Source of the DNA: Cutibacterium equinum
GTDB taxonomy: Bacteria > Actinomycetota > Actinomycetes > Propionibacteriales > Propionibacteriaceae
Assembly (NCBI RefSeq): GCF_028021195.1
Contig: NZ_CP115668.1
Span: forward strand, 620,001-684,000
Direction of reading: 5' to 3'
Length of the DNA: 64,000 nt
The notes beneath the pieces are model-generated. The model worked only from the letters and a program-made list of their open reading frames with translations. It was not told where the DNA came from and did no database searches. The translations under genes were made by a program, and so were the position numbers. Shown here in pieces: positions 43,958 to 53,880 of the stretch; position 1 is the stretch's first letter, and the number at the start of each line of letters is the position of its first letter.

Positions 43958-46236
43958 GCGTGCTCCTTGTCCTTGTGGACGTGCTCCAGGTCGAGCTCGG
44001 GATGCGCGTCGTAGAACTCATCCCACTCAGCCTGCAGATCCTTCTCAGCCTTGTTGGCCATGAGACCACTGGGGGCAAAGAGTTGCGACGGCTTGGCCGG
44101 GTCCTCGGTGTTGATGATGTTGTGGCCGCGCAGCGCCTGAACGGTGCGAATACAAGCCACGATCATGACAATGAGGGCACAGACGACGAAGATGATCGAC
44201 ATGGTCCCCTGAATGGCGGTATTGCCGACGACGGTGTGCATGTCGTCGATGCTCTTTGCCTGGCCGAGCGATGTCTTGCCAGCGGCAATGGCCCGCTTGT
44301 AGGTCATGTGGTTGGCCCAGTAACCGATCGTCGGGTCAGGGGAGAAGATCTTGAGCCAGGAGCCATAGACCGTGATGACAGCGGTGAAGAGCATGGGCAC
44401 GAAGATGATGAGCAACCGCCACGTGTGACCGGCTCGAGCGAAGACCACCAAGCAGATCGACAGGGCGACGGCGGCCAGTAGCTGGTTCGCGATGCCGAAC
44501 AGGGGGAAGAGGGTGTTGATGCCGCCCAGCGGGTCGTAGACCCCCATAAGCAGGATCGATCCCCAACCGGCAACCATGATCGCGGTGGTGATCCAGGACC
44601 CCACCTTCCATGAGTGGTCCTTAAGGCGGGGCCAGACGTTGCCCAGGGCGTCGGACAGCATGAACCGTGCGACACGAGTACCGGCGTCGACCGAGGTGAG
44701 GATGAACAGGGCCTCGAACATGATTGCGAAGTGGTACCAGAAGCTCATCATGGCTTGACCGCCGAAGAGCTGGTGCATGATCGTCGCCAGACCCACGGCC
44801 AGGGTTGGTGCACCACCGGTACGGCTGATGATCGACGTCTCGCCGACCAGTTTCGCCGTCGTCGTCAGGGCGTTGGCGTCGGTGTGCACGCCAGCAAGAC
44901 CAAGGGAGTTGACGTAGGCCACCGCACTTTGGACGGTGTTGCCGGTCGCGCCGGCGGGTGAGTTCATCGCGAAGTAGATGCCACGGTCCACCGACAGGGC
45001 AGCCACCAGAGCCATGATCGCGACGAAGGACTCCATGAGCATGCCACCGTAACCGATGAAGCGGGCCTGGGACTCCTTCTCGATGAGCTTCGGGGTCGTG
45101 CCCGAGGAAATCGTCGCGTGGAATCCTGACAAGGCGCCACAGGCGATCGTCACGAAGAGGAACGGGAACAGCTTTCCGGAGAAGACCGGGCCGGTGCCGG
45201 TGTGGGCGTAAACGGTCACGGCCGGGACGGTGATGACGGGGCGGACGATGACGATCGAGACTGCCAGCATCACGATGACGCCGATCTTCATGAACGTCGA
45301 CAGGTAGTCACGGGGAGCCAGCAGCATCCAGACCGGCAGCACTGCGGCGATGAACCCGTAGAGGATGATGGCCCAAGCTAGGAAAGGCTTGCTCAGGTGG
45401 AGTGCGCTGGCAATGGCGGTGTTCTCGATCCACGCCCCCGAGGCGATGGCCAGTACCAGCAGGACGATGCCGATGAGGGAGACTTCGAGGACCTTGCCCG
45501 GGCGCAGGTAACGCAGGTAGAAGCCCATGAGAAGGGCGATCGGGATGGTCAGGCCGACGCTCCACACTCCCCACGAGGAGGCAGCCAGGGAGTTGACGAC
45601 GACCATGGCGAGGATGGCCACGATGATGAGCATGATCGTCAGGGTGGCGACCAGGGCAGCGATGCCGCCGAACCGTCCCAGCTCGTCCTTGGCCATCTGG
45701 CCCAATGACCGTCCGCCGCGTCGCATGGAGATGACCAGGACGAGGTAGTCCTGCACGGCTCCAGCAAGGATGACGCCCACAATGATCCAGATCGTGCTTG
45801 GCAGGTAGCCCATCTGGGCCGAGAGCACGGGACCGACGAGAGGGCCAGCCCCGGCGATGGCAGCGAAGTGATGGCCGTAGAGGATGCGGCGATCCGTGGG
45901 CACGAAGTCCCGACCGTTGTAGTCATATTCGGCCGGGGTGGCGCGGTCGTCGTCAGGGCGGACGAGTTTGTCCTGGATGTACTTGGCGTAGAACCGGTAG
46001 CCGATGAAGTACGACCCGACGGCGGCGAAGACGAACCAGATGCCATTGACGGTTTCGCCACGGTGGATGGCGAGCATCCACCATCCGAGACCTGCGATGA
46101 GGCAGATGATCACCCAGAGGATGACTTTGCCGGGCGTCCATGCGTCGTGCTTGGCACGCTGCTGTGCGCTGATGTGTGTTGGGGGACGATCTGAGCGAGT
46201 GGTGGCCGCGCTGACTGGGTAAGCCTTTGAACTCAT
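43954..46236 (-). CDS. cstA: CstA family pyruvate/peptide transporter
   Basis: A 760-residue integral membrane protein with about 16-18 helices. Recognisable CstA segments are FVPTDRRILYGHHFAAIAGAGP, LVGPVLSAQMGYLP, SGFHATISSGTTPK and SFWYHFAIMFEALFILTSVDAGTRVARFM. Members import pyruvate with protons, and older work implicates them in peptide use under starvation. ATG 46236 has GAGGTC upstream. The C terminus is charged (AEWDEFYDAHPELDLEHVHK). The adjacent YbdD gene is translationally coupled. Confidence 0.93.
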   Translation of the reverse strand: MSSKAYPVSAATTRSDRPPTHISAQQRAKHDAWTPGKVILWVIICLIAGLGWWMLAIHRGETVNGIWFVFAAVGSYFIGYRFYAKYIQDKLVRPDDDRATPAEYDYNGRDFVPTDRRILYGHHFAAIAGAGPLVGPVLSAQMGYLPSTIWIIVGVILAGAVQDYLVLVISMRRGGRSLGQMAKDELGRFGGIAALVATLTIMLIIVAILAMVVVNSLAASSWGVWSVGLTIPIALLMGFYLRYLRPGKVLEVSLIGIVLLVLAIASGAWIENTAIASALHLSKPFLAWAIILYGFIAAVLPVWMLLAPRDYLSTFMKIGVIVMLAVSIVIVRPVITVPAVTVYAHTGTGPVFSGKLFPFLFVTIACGALSGFHATISSGTTPKLIEKESQARFIGYGGMLMESFVAIMALVAALSVDRGIYFAMNSPAGATGNTVQSAVAYVNSLGLAGVHTDANALTTTAKLVGETSIISRTGGAPTLAVGLATIMHQLFGGQAMMSFWYHFAIMFEALFILTSVDAGTRVARFMLSDALGNVWPRLKDHSWKVGSWITTAIMVAGWGSILLMGVYDPLGGINTLFPLFGIANQLLAAVALSICLVVFARAGHTWRLLIIFVPMLFTAVITVYGSWLKIFSPDPTIGYWANHMTYKRAIAAGKTSLGQAKSIDDMHTVVGNTAIQGTMSIIFVVCALIVMIVACIRTVQALRGHNIINTEDPAKPSQLFAPSGLMANKAEKDLQAEWDEFYDAHPELDLEHVHKDKEHA

Positions 46237-46630
46237 GGGTTGACCTCGATGTCAATGGTTCGTGGCACGACACAGTGCCTCTGGCATCAGTGAGGTTACC
46301 TTAGATCCACTCACGGTGAAAGAGCGTCCTGGTGAGGAATGAACGCGCCCCGGCACCAGGGATGATTCCGGCTCCTGACTGGGTTTCAAGATGCCGACGA
46401 GGTGGTGTTGGCGTCCATGTGCCATGGCCGAGATCGTCCCCAGAACAGGTGGAATTTGAGACCGTATCTCACAGTGCGGTATGTTGCTGGAGTCGAGCTC
46501 GCGAGTGCGGGCTGCATCAAACCTTGGAGAAGAAGGCTCATGGGCGTGCGAGTGTGTTGTTGTCGCTGAGACGCGACGCCAACCCCACGCATGTCCATTC
46601 CTGTCCCTTTCTCACCACCAAGGAGTATCT
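46237..46630. other. Divergent intergenic region between cstA and the dipeptide importer
   Basis: About 390 bases. A frame of 100 codons exists on the plus strand (46332-46634) but its amino-acid content looks random and I do not call it. A promoter candidate for the importer is TTGAGA (46456-46461) with TATGTT (46480-46485), 18 bases apart. No riboswitch or T-box could be recognised in the leader of about 140 bases. AAGGAG at 46620-46625 is the ribosome site of the next gene. Confidence 0.5.
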
Positions 46631-47650
46631 GTGAGCATGTCCGAAACGGACGCTGCGCCTGATGTCCCTGCCACCGACGACCTTCTGCCGGGCGATGCTC
46701 TGTCCTCAGTCGGCGACGAAAGCACGGTGACTCCGACGGCCGCCATCGATCCCGATACCGGCGTTCCCAGCGGAGCGTGGAGCCGTCTGCGGCACAACGG
46801 GTCAGCAATGTTCGGCGCAGTCGTCGTTGGGCTGACAACCCTCGTAGCCATCCTGGCCACACCCATCACTCGAGCCATGGGTCTTGATCCCTACAGCTAC
46901 GACTTGTCCACCCTGGAGGCGAGCGGGTTGCCCTCGGGTGCCATGGGTGGCATCAGCGCGGCACATCCCTTTGGTGTGGAGCCTCAGACCGGCCGCGATC
47001 TCTTCGCCATCGTCATTGAAGGTACCCGGACCTCATTCCTCATCGGCATGGGGGCGACCATCCTGTCGATGATCATTGCCATCATCGTGGGGGTCACTGC
47101 TGGGTATTTCGGTGGCTGGTGGGACGGCTTGGCCTCTCGTGGCACTGACGTCATCCTGGGATTCCCACAGCTGGTGTTCATGATCGCGATTTCGGCGGTC
47201 ATCCCGGCCACCGCCCCACGAGTGACCGTCATGGTTCTCATCATCGGTCTGTTGGGGTGGCCCTCAACGGCGCGGGTGCTGCGCAGTCAGGCGATGTCGA
47301 TGCGATCGCGGACCTTCATTCGTGCCTCACAGGCCATGGGCGCAAGCCATTTGCACATCGTGGTGCGGCAGATGCTGCCCAATCTGGTGGCCACGATCAT
47401 CGTCTTCACGACCATCTCCATTCCGGGGAAGATCGGCGCGGAAGCGGCGCTGTCCTTCCTGGGGGTGGGTGTCACCCCACCGACGCCGTCGTGGGGTCGA
47501 TCCATAGGCTCGGCGGTCAACTGGGTGAGCACGGATCCGTGGTACTTGCTGTTCCCCGGCGGCGCGCTGTTCCTGGTAACCCTGGCTTTCAACCTCTTTG
47601 GTGACGGGCTTCGTGACGCCATTGACCCGAGGCTGGGTGAGTCTCGATGA
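46631..47650 (+). CDS. dppC: Dipeptide/oligopeptide ABC transporter permease (DppC type)
   Basis: A 339-residue permease. About 60 acidic, flexible residues precede the first helix (NGSAMFGAVVVGLTTLVAIL); five more helices follow. HPFGVEPQTGRDLFAIVIEGTRTSF is the DppC/OppC periplasmic signature, and FIRASQAMGASHLHIVVRQMLPN is the coupling motif. GTG 46631 lies five bases after AAGGAG; ATG 46637 is also possible. The order here is C, B, A, DF, not the usual A, B, C, D, F. It overlaps the next gene by four bases. Confidence 0.9.
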   Translation: MSMSETDAAPDVPATDDLLPGDALSSVGDESTVTPTAAIDPDTGVPSGAWSRLRHNGSAMFGAVVVGLTTLVAILATPITRAMGLDPYSYDLSTLEASGLPSGAMGGISAAHPFGVEPQTGRDLFAIVIEGTRTSFLIGMGATILSMIIAIIVGVTAGYFGGWWDGLASRGTDVILGFPQLVFMIAISAVIPATAPRVTVMVLIIGLLGWPSTARVLRSQAMSMRSRTFIRASQAMGASHLHIVVRQMLPNLVATIIVFTTISIPGKIGAEAALSFLGVGVTPPTPSWGRSIGSAVNWVSTDPWYLLFPGGALFLVTLAFNLFGDGLRDAIDPRLGESR

Positions 47651-48633
47651 ACCGTCTACATTTCCTCGCCTCTCGCCTGGTGCAGACGCTCGCGGTGCTC
47701 GTCGTCATTACCTTCATCACCTTTGCCATCTTTGAGTTCTTCCCTGCTGATCCAGCCCAATTGGCGTGCGGTAAGCCGTGCACCCCGCAAAATCTTGCCC
47801 TAGCGCGTTCTTACATGGGCTTGGATGATCCGTGGTACCAGCAATTCTGGAACTACCTGTCTGGGATAGTTGCAGGTACTACGTATGGGGCTGGAGCTGA
47901 TGCCATTCACTGTTCTGCTCCCTGCCTGGGATACTCATTCCGCTTGTCGACTCCGGTCACCGAACTCATTGCAAGCCGTCTGCCGGTTACTGTCTCGCTG
48001 GCTTTGGGTGCGGCTGTGTTGTGGTTGGTCATTGGTGTCAGCACCGGCGTCATTTCAGCCCTTCGTCGGGGCAGTGTCGTGGACCGTGCGATCATGACCG
48101 GAACAGTTTTGGGGATTTCCTCACCGGCCTATCTGGTGGGCCTTCTCGGCATCCTGCTACTCGGGTTCAAGGCTGATATTGTTCCGGTCTCCGGATATGT
48201 GCCATTCTCTGTGAGCTCTGTCGACTGGCTGTGGCATCTGGCCCTGCCGTGGACGGTTCTCGCCGTGCTCTCGGCGGCGGTCTATACGCGGATGGTCCGC
48301 AGCGAGGTACTCGAGACCCTTGACGAGGATTATGTGCGCACCGCTCGTGCTGCGGGCCTGCCGGAACGACGCGTCCTGGCAAATCACGTGCTACGCAACA
48401 TCTGTGTTCCGGTGCTCACGTATTTTGCTCTCGACTTGGGTGGATTGCTGGGTGGCGCCGTCATCACCGAGAAAGTGTTTTCCATCCAAGGTCTTGGCGC
48501 ATTGCTCATGGATGCCGTGGGAGCTACCGACGTTCACCTCGTGATGGGCATCACCTTGGTGGCTGCAGTGTTCATTGTCGGAATGAATCTGTTGGCCGAC
48601 ATTGTCGCAGCAGCTATCGATCCTCGGGTGTGA
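47647..48633 (+). CDS. dppB: Dipeptide/oligopeptide ABC transporter permease (DppB type)
   Basis: A 328-residue permease with an N-terminal helix (TLAVLVVITFITFAIFEFFP), a short extracytoplasmic loop containing CGKPCTPQN (two cysteines that could form a disulfide), and five further helices. DEDYVRTARAAGLPERRVLANHVLRN is the ATPase-coupling motif and LDLGGLLGGAVITEKVFSIQGLG the family C-terminal signature. It is encoded directly after the DppC-type partner and 77 bases ahead of the receptor gene. Confidence 0.92.
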   Translation: MNRLHFLASRLVQTLAVLVVITFITFAIFEFFPADPAQLACGKPCTPQNLALARSYMGLDDPWYQQFWNYLSGIVAGTTYGAGADAIHCSAPCLGYSFRLSTPVTELIASRLPVTVSLALGAAVLWLVIGVSTGVISALRRGSVVDRAIMTGTVLGISSPAYLVGLLGILLLGFKADIVPVSGYVPFSVSSVDWLWHLALPWTVLAVLSAAVYTRMVRSEVLETLDEDYVRTARAAGLPERRVLANHVLRNICVPVLTYFALDLGGLLGGAVITEKVFSIQGLGALLMDAVGATDVHLVMGITLVAAVFIVGMNLLADIVAAAIDPRV

Positions 48634-48710
48634 CGCTGACACGCCGCAGCGCAACCAGACGGTACATATTCACATCACAGTCATGTCGCTGAAAACGATT
48701 CGCAAGAAAG

Positions 48711-50390
48711 ATGAAAATCATGGACCTCAGCACATACTCCATTTCGTCGTTGTCTCGCCGCGGCTTCATGCTCGGGGTGGGGGCCACCACCGCAGTTGCG
48801 GCACTGAGCGCATGCGGTGCCAATGAACGTTCGGCGCAGATAGCTGGATCAGCCACGCCCACCAAGGGCGGGATGATGACCGTCCTCACGTCAAGTACTG
48901 ATATGAACTGGGATCCTGGCCGCAGTCAGGGCATGGCCGTCACCTCGTTGGCCCTTGTACACCGCCGCCTCACCAGCTGGCAGATCGTCAGCGGTAAGGA
49001 GGTCAAGGTTGTCCCCGACCTCGCAACCGACACCGGAAAAGCTTCCGATGGTGGTAAGACCTGGACCTTCACCCTCAAGGACGATCTGGTGGCCGAGGAC
49101 GGGTCGCCGATCACGTCCACCCAGATTCGTCATGGAGTTGAACGCACCTTCACGGCTTCCCTGGCCGGTGGTCTCGGCTACCACAAGACGCTGCTTGCCG
49201 GAACGTCCGGATACACCGGCCCATATCAAGGCAAACACTTGACGTCCATCGAGACGCCAGACGACAAGACGATCGTTTTCCATTTGAAAGCGCCATTTGG
49301 TGACTGGCCGTGGATCGTTTCCATGCCCGCATTCGCTCCCGTCCCCCTCGGCGACAACCCCACGACCTACGGCCGTAAACCGGTCGCGTCTGGGCCCTAT
49401 CGTGTGGCTGAGTACAAGCAGGGTGTGGCTGCCACCCTCAAGCGCAACCCGAAATGGACAGCGTCCTCTGACGAGGTGCGTACTGCTCTGCCTGACACGA
49501 TCGTGTTTTCCCTGGGTCAGGACAGCTCGGTGGTTGCTCAACGTCTCATCTCTGATTCTGGAAATGACCGCAACGCATTTGGGGCAGAGATGGTGCCCCC
49601 TGCCCACGTGCTTCAGGTGACCTCCAACCCTCAGGCCAAGTCTCGGCTGGCCGTTGGTAGCGCTGGACCGCTGCAGTACTTGGCGATCAACGTTGAGCGC
49701 GTCAAGGACGTCACGGTGCGCCAAGCCATCGCCTACGCAGTGGATCGCAAGGCCGCCACAATCGCCCTGGGCGGAGAAATAGGTGCATCACCAGCGACGA
49801 CGTACATCACTCCTGGAATCCCGGGACGTCAGGACTACAACCTGTACCCTGAATCCACCGCAAAGGCTCAGAAAATCCTTCAAGGCAAGACGGTGGGCCA
49901 GCTCGTCCTGCTGGTCAGCAACGATGAGGAGATGCTGGCCCTCGCCCAAGCCGTCCAACAGGCACTCCAGAAGGTCAACATCTCGGTCAAGATCAATCCT
50001 GTGGAAAGTGAAACCTGGATTGAGAAAACGACCCAGTCGGATGGTTCCGAGTACGACTTGACCATTGCTTCGTGGAATCCCGACTATCCGTCGGCCAATG
50101 CCAATTTGCAGCCGCTGTTTGCCTCCAGCGAGATCGGATCAGGCGGGTTCAACCTTTCTCGCTACCACAACGCTGAGGTGGACCGGATGCTCACCGAAGT
50201 GGCCGCCCTGCCGATGAATGAGGCCAAGGAAAAATGGGCGAAGATTGATCGACGCATCGCCCAGGACGTTCCCGTCGTTCCGTTGGTGTACCGGCGCAAT
50301 GCTTTCCTGCACGGATCAGGTGTCAGCGGTTTCTTCGTCAACCCCTTCCCGGCGTACCCGAACTACCTCGTCGTGGGAGTCCAGAAATGA
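48711..50390 (+). CDS. dppA: Peptide-binding lipoprotein with a Tat signal
   Basis: A 559-residue SBP_bac_5 receptor for peptides. The N terminus SLSRRGFMLGVGATTAVAALSAC combines a twin-arginine motif (SRRGFM) with a lipobox (LSAC), so it is probably exported folded by the Tat system and then lipidated. Family features include DLATDTGKASDGGKTWTFTLKDD, PYRVAEYKQGV, VRQAIAYAVDR and ASWNPDYPSANA. ATG 48711 has AAGAAAG upstream; ATG 48720 is an alternative. Its stop overlaps the ATPase start. Confidence 0.9.
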   Translation: MKIMDLSTYSISSLSRRGFMLGVGATTAVAALSACGANERSAQIAGSATPTKGGMMTVLTSSTDMNWDPGRSQGMAVTSLALVHRRLTSWQIVSGKEVKVVPDLATDTGKASDGGKTWTFTLKDDLVAEDGSPITSTQIRHGVERTFTASLAGGLGYHKTLLAGTSGYTGPYQGKHLTSIETPDDKTIVFHLKAPFGDWPWIVSMPAFAPVPLGDNPTTYGRKPVASGPYRVAEYKQGVAATLKRNPKWTASSDEVRTALPDTIVFSLGQDSSVVAQRLISDSGNDRNAFGAEMVPPAHVLQVTSNPQAKSRLAVGSAGPLQYLAINVERVKDVTVRQAIAYAVDRKAATIALGGEIGASPATTYITPGIPGRQDYNLYPESTAKAQKILQGKTVGQLVLLVSNDEEMLALAQAVQQALQKVNISVKINPVESETWIEKTTQSDGSEYDLTIASWNPDYPSANANLQPLFASSEIGSGGFNLSRYHNAEVDRMLTEVAALPMNEAKEKWAKIDRRIAQDVPVVPLVYRRNAFLHGSGVSGFFVNPFPAYPNYLVVGVQK

Positions 50391-52210
50391 GCGGCCAATC
50401 CCGGCGGCACGATGCTCCCACCCCGGTGATGCCAGAGCAAAACCGGCAGGCGGATGCTGTCTTGAGTCTGCGAGATGTCACGGTGAGATTTTCTGGCTCG
50501 CCGGTGGCGGCCAGCGAGGCCGTCGATCTGGACCTCGTGCCTGGACGAGTGCTGGCGCTGGTGGGGGAGTCGGGATCGGGGAAGTCTGTCACAGCCCTGG
50601 GCAGCCTCGGCCTGCTGCCCCAGGCCGCCACGATGACGGGATCGGTGCTACTGAGCCGCGACGAGCCTGGCAGAAGCGTCAGCGAGGGAGCCGTGGAACT
50701 GGTTGGGGCAGACAGGTCGGTGCTCGACAGTGTACGAGGTCGGTTGGTCGGCACCATCTTTCAAGAGCCTTCCAGCGCACTTGACCCGCTTGTGACCATC
50801 GGCGCCCAGATCCGTGAAGTCATCAAGACCCACTCCGACCAGGCTCGGTCGCGTTCCTGGATTCGTGACCGAGTACATGAGCTCCTGGGTCGCGTCGGTT
50901 TGCCGGACGCGGAGCGGATCGCTGCCTCCTACCCGCATCAATTGTCCGGAGGCCAGTTGCAAAGAGCGTGCATGGCCGTGGCCCTGGCCTGCAACCCGAA
51001 GGTGATCATTGCTGATGAGCCCACCACGGCCCTTGATGTCACCGTGCAAGCCGAGATCCTCAACCTGTTGCGGCAGTTGACTGACGAAGGCATGGCGGTG
51101 CTGCTCATCACACATGACATGGCCGTCGTGGCCGACGTTGCCGACGAGGTTGCCGTCATGAGAAAAGGCCACATCATCGAGCGGGGCACCGTCGATGCGA
51201 TCTTCAACGACCCGCAACACTCTTACACCCGCCAGCTCCTCGACGCTGTTCCTCGCCTCGATGCCATACGAACAACCCTTGAGCCACAGACCAATCCCGA
51301 CGGGGTGGGCGCCGTTGAGCCCGAAACCGGCGATGAGCCGGGAACCGAAGAGGTCGTCGGCCGGTCTGCCTCTGACGAGATGAGTCCCGAACCTGCCCCG
51401 CCACTTGTCGAGGTTACTGACCTCAACGTCATCTACCGTGCGCGGCGACGCAAACCCGTCCATGCGGTGCGCGGCGTGAGTCTGGCCATCGAGCCGGGGG
51501 AAGTCCTGGGACTCGTGGGGGAGTCCGGGTCGGGCAAATCCACGATCGCTGGCGCTCTGGCAGGGTTGGTGCCGGTGGCCTCCGGGACGGTACGAGTGGC
51601 CGGGGTCGAGGTGGCCGGCGCCTCTCGACGCGCAATGCTCCCCGTCCGGCGCAGCACAGGAATCGTGTATCAGAATCCGGCCTCAGCTCTCAATCCCAGG
51701 CGCACCGTCGGCGCGTCCATCGCTGAACCTTTGATGCTGCACTCCACCCTCGACTCGTCGCGAAGGCGCGCCCGGGTGCGTCAACTCCTCGAACAGGTGG
51801 AGTTACCAGCATCGATGGCCGATCGTTACCCACATCAAATGAGCGGTGGTCAGCGTCAACGGGTGGCCATTGCTCGCGCCCTGGCCCTGGACCCTCGGCT
51901 GGTGATCGCCGATGAACCCACCAGCGCCCTTGATGTGTCGGTGCAGGCCAAGGTGCTCAAGCTCTTGATGGATCTGCAAGCTGATCTGGGGTTCGCGTGC
52001 CTGTTCGTCTCGCACGATCTGGCGGTCATCGAGCAGATCGCGGCCCGCACAGTGGTGCTCAGCAAAGGCCGCATCGTCGAGGAAGGGCCAACGACGAACG
52101 TGCTTTCGCATCCGAGGGAGGAATACACCCGTGCTCTGGTGAGTGCGGTTCCCATCCCTGACCCGGCGATACAGCGAACTCGCCGAGCCAGGGTCGCCGC
52201 CCAACGGTGA
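50387..52210 (+). CDS. dppD: Fused double ATPase of the dipeptide importer (DppD-DppF)
   Basis: A 607-residue protein with two complete ABC domains in one chain. The first has Walker A GESGSGKS (60-67), LSGGQLQR and IIADEP; the second has GESGSGKS (378-385), MSGGQRQR and VIADEP. An acidic, Pro/Glu-rich linker of about 60 residues (NPDGVGAVEPETGDEPGTEE) joins them. Each domain ends with the oligopeptide-type C-terminal extension (HSYTRQLLDAVPR and EYTRALVSAVP), but the Cys-rich cluster motif of DppD is absent. It energises both permeases of the operon. Confidence 0.93.
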   Translation: MSGQSRRHDAPTPVMPEQNRQADAVLSLRDVTVRFSGSPVAASEAVDLDLVPGRVLALVGESGSGKSVTALGSLGLLPQAATMTGSVLLSRDEPGRSVSEGAVELVGADRSVLDSVRGRLVGTIFQEPSSALDPLVTIGAQIREVIKTHSDQARSRSWIRDRVHELLGRVGLPDAERIAASYPHQLSGGQLQRACMAVALACNPKVIIADEPTTALDVTVQAEILNLLRQLTDEGMAVLLITHDMAVVADVADEVAVMRKGHIIERGTVDAIFNDPQHSYTRQLLDAVPRLDAIRTTLEPQTNPDGVGAVEPETGDEPGTEEVVGRSASDEMSPEPAPPLVEVTDLNVIYRARRRKPVHAVRGVSLAIEPGEVLGLVGESGSGKSTIAGALAGLVPVASGTVRVAGVEVAGASRRAMLPVRRSTGIVYQNPASALNPRRTVGASIAEPLMLHSTLDSSRRRARVRQLLEQVELPASMADRYPHQMSGGQRQRVAIARALALDPRLVIADEPTSALDVSVQAKVLKLLMDLQADLGFACLFVSHDLAVIEQIAARTVVLSKGRIVEEGPTTNVLSHPREEYTRALVSAVPIPDPAIQRTRRARVAAQR

Positions 52211-52216
52211 GGCTCG

Positions 52217-53071
52217 TCAGTCCAGAGTGGTGAGGATGCGCGCGCCATCCTTCTCGACGACGAGGGTTTGCTCGAACTGGGCACACCGGGAGCCGTCATT
52301 GGTCAGGACTGTCCAACCGTCGTCCCACTGGTGATTGGACTGGTCACCCAGTGTCAGCATCGGCTCGATGGTCAGCGTCATACCCTCCTCGAGGGTGACG
52401 TCGTAACGCGGCTCGTCGTAGTGGAAAACGACAAGACCAGAGTGGAAGGCGCTGTGGACGCCGTGACCGGTGTAGTCGCGCACCACGCCATACCCGAACC
52501 GCTTGGCATAGTTCTCGATGATGCGACCGATGATGGAGATCGACCGACCAGGCTTGACGGCCTTGATGGCCCGGTTCATGGATTCCTGGGTGTGCGTGAT
52601 GAGGTCGAGGGATTCCTGGTCGACGTTGCCACAGGGGAAGGTGTAGCAGTTGTCGCCGTGCACGCCGTTCTTGTAGGCCGTGACGTCGATCTTGACGATG
52701 TCGCCGTCCTCCAGCGGGCGAGCATCGGGGATACCGTGGCAAATGACCTCGTTGACGCTGGTGCAGCAGGACTTGGGGTAATTGCGGTAGTCGAGGGTCG
52801 ACGGGTAGGCGCCGTGGTCGCACATGTACTCATGGGCAATGCGGTCCAACTCGTCGGTGGTGACTCCGGGCGCCACCGCCTTACCAGCCTCGTGCATCGC
52901 ACCGCACGCGATGCGTCCGGCCTCCTCCATGGCAGCGATCGTCTCGGCGGTCTGCACGTGGGAGCCGTCGTAGGTCTCCGGGACGTCTCCCAGCCCCACA
53001 TAGGGCGGACGGGCAATGCTGCCGGGGACGGTGCGACGAGGGCTCTGGGGATACGGCTTGATGGCACTCAC
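52217..53071 (-). CDS. map: Methionine aminopeptidase type I
   Basis: A 284-residue cobalt/iron enzyme that removes initiator methionine. Metal ligands are Asp in VKIDVTAY, Asp in GVHGDNC, His in GHGVHSAFH, Glu in TIEPMLTL and Glu in QFEQTLVV. An N-terminal arm of about 35 residues ([22 protein letters not shown]) is the actinobacterial extended (MapB-like) type, thought to contact the ribosome. GTG 53071 is the best start; a longer reading would include two copies of a seven-residue repeat ([14 protein letters not shown]) encoded by a 21-base tandem duplication. Confidence 0.9.
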   Translation of the reverse strand: MSAIKPYPQSPRRTVPGSIARPPYVGLGDVPETYDGSHVQTAETIAAMEEAGRIACGAMHEAGKAVAPGVTTDELDRIAHEYMCDHGAYPSTLDYRNYPKSCCTSVNEVICHGIPDARPLEDGDIVKIDVTAYKNGVHGDNCYTFPCGNVDQESLDLITHTQESMNRAIKAVKPGRSISIIGRIIENYAKRFGYGVVRDYTGHGVHSAFHSGLVVFHYDEPRYDVTLEEGMTLTIEPMLTLGDQSNHQWDDGWTVLTNDGSRCAQFEQTLVVEKDGARILTTLD

Positions 53072-53113
53072 GTCGACCCAGTGTAGGTCCTGGTCGACGC
53101 AGTGTAGGTCCTG
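53072..53113. repeat. 21-bp tandem duplication at the map translation start
   Basis: Units 53072-53092 and 53093-53113 differ at one base and each contain GTCGAC and TAGGTCCTG. On the gene strand each copy carries an AGGACC element that could serve as ribosome site, so the duplication may alter initiation of map. Confidence 0.85.
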
Positions 53114-53163
53114 TGGGCGTCTCCTCACCGACTGTCGAGGGCGGCAATGGGTTTCACCAGGTG

Positions 53164-53880
53164 TCAACCCCGATGGAGAGCGTCAAAAACCTCCGCTGCC
53201 GACGGGCGCGTCAGGATCTGATCATTGCAGCCGTGGGCGAGGACGATCACGCGGTCGGCGGTTGCGGCGATGTCAAGATCGTGGGTCACCATGACCAGCG
53301 CTGTTGATTCGGTGACCGTGCGGCGCAGCAACTCGAGGACGGTGTCCCTGGCACTGACGTCGAGGGACCCGGTGGGTTCGTCGGCGAACATCACGTGGGG
53401 TTTGCGGATGAGGGAGCGAGCGATGGCCACCCGCTGCCGCTGCCCTCCGGAGAGTTGACCGGGGTACTTGCGGGCACACGAGCCGAGCCCGACAGTGTCC
53501 AGGGCGCTCAGAATCTCGCTCTTGCGGGGCTTCATCCGCGCGAGACGAGCGGACAGGGCAACGTTGTCGGCCACGGTGAGCGAACTGATGAGATTGAGGT
53601 CCTGGAAGATGAAGCCGAGATGGTCGCGTCGGATCTGTGCCAGCCGAGTCCTGCTTGCCGATCTCATGTCGTTGCCAGCCAGGACAATCTGACCGTCGTC
53701 GGCAGGTGTGAGGCCACTCAGGCAATACAGCAAGGTCGACTTACCTGCCCCCGACGACCCGACGATGGCGACGAACTCCCCGGGCCCGACGTCCAGGTCA
53801 ACTCCCTTGAGGACCTCCACACGCTGGGAACCTCGGCCAAACCCCTTGCGTACGCCGGTTGCGCTGATGAGAGATGTCAT
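53164..53880 (-). CDS. ABC transporter ATP-binding protein (FtsX partner)
   Basis: A 238-residue ATPase of the LolD/MacB/BceA class. It has Walker [10 protein letters not shown], the signature LSGGQRQR, Walker B VMFADEP and switch His in MVTHDLDIA. Start ATG 53880 overlaps the permease stop by four bases; readings upstream of it lie inside the permease gene. The closest functional analogues are bacitracin-type peptide exporters and lipoprotein-release systems. No regulator or peptide gene is adjacent. Confidence 0.88.
   Translation of the reverse strand: MTSLISATGVRKGFGRGSQRVEVLKGVDLDVGPGEFVAIVGSSGAGKSTLLYCLSGLTPADDGQIVLAGNDMRSASRTRLAQIRRDHLGFIFQDLNLISSLTVADNVALSARLARMKPRKSEILSALDTVGLGSCARKYPGQLSGGQRQRVAIARSLIRKPHVMFADEPTGSLDVSARDTVLELLRRTVTESTALVMVTHDLDIAATADRVIVLAHGCNDQILTRPSAAEVFDALHRG

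Noticed and set aside
46289-46302. TGAGGTTACCTTAG as an IdeR/DtxR iron box ahead of cstA
   Set aside because: Only the short AGGT-T-ACCT core is symmetric; the outer bases do not match the 19-base iron box.
46395-46630. T-box or amino-acid riboswitch in the dipeptide importer leader
   Set aside because: No AGGGTGGTACCGCG-type sequence or specifier stem could be found.
46332-46634. Frame of 100 codons between cstA and the dipeptide importer
   Set aside because: Random-looking composition, overlaps the promoter and ribosome site of the importer, no ribosome site of its own.
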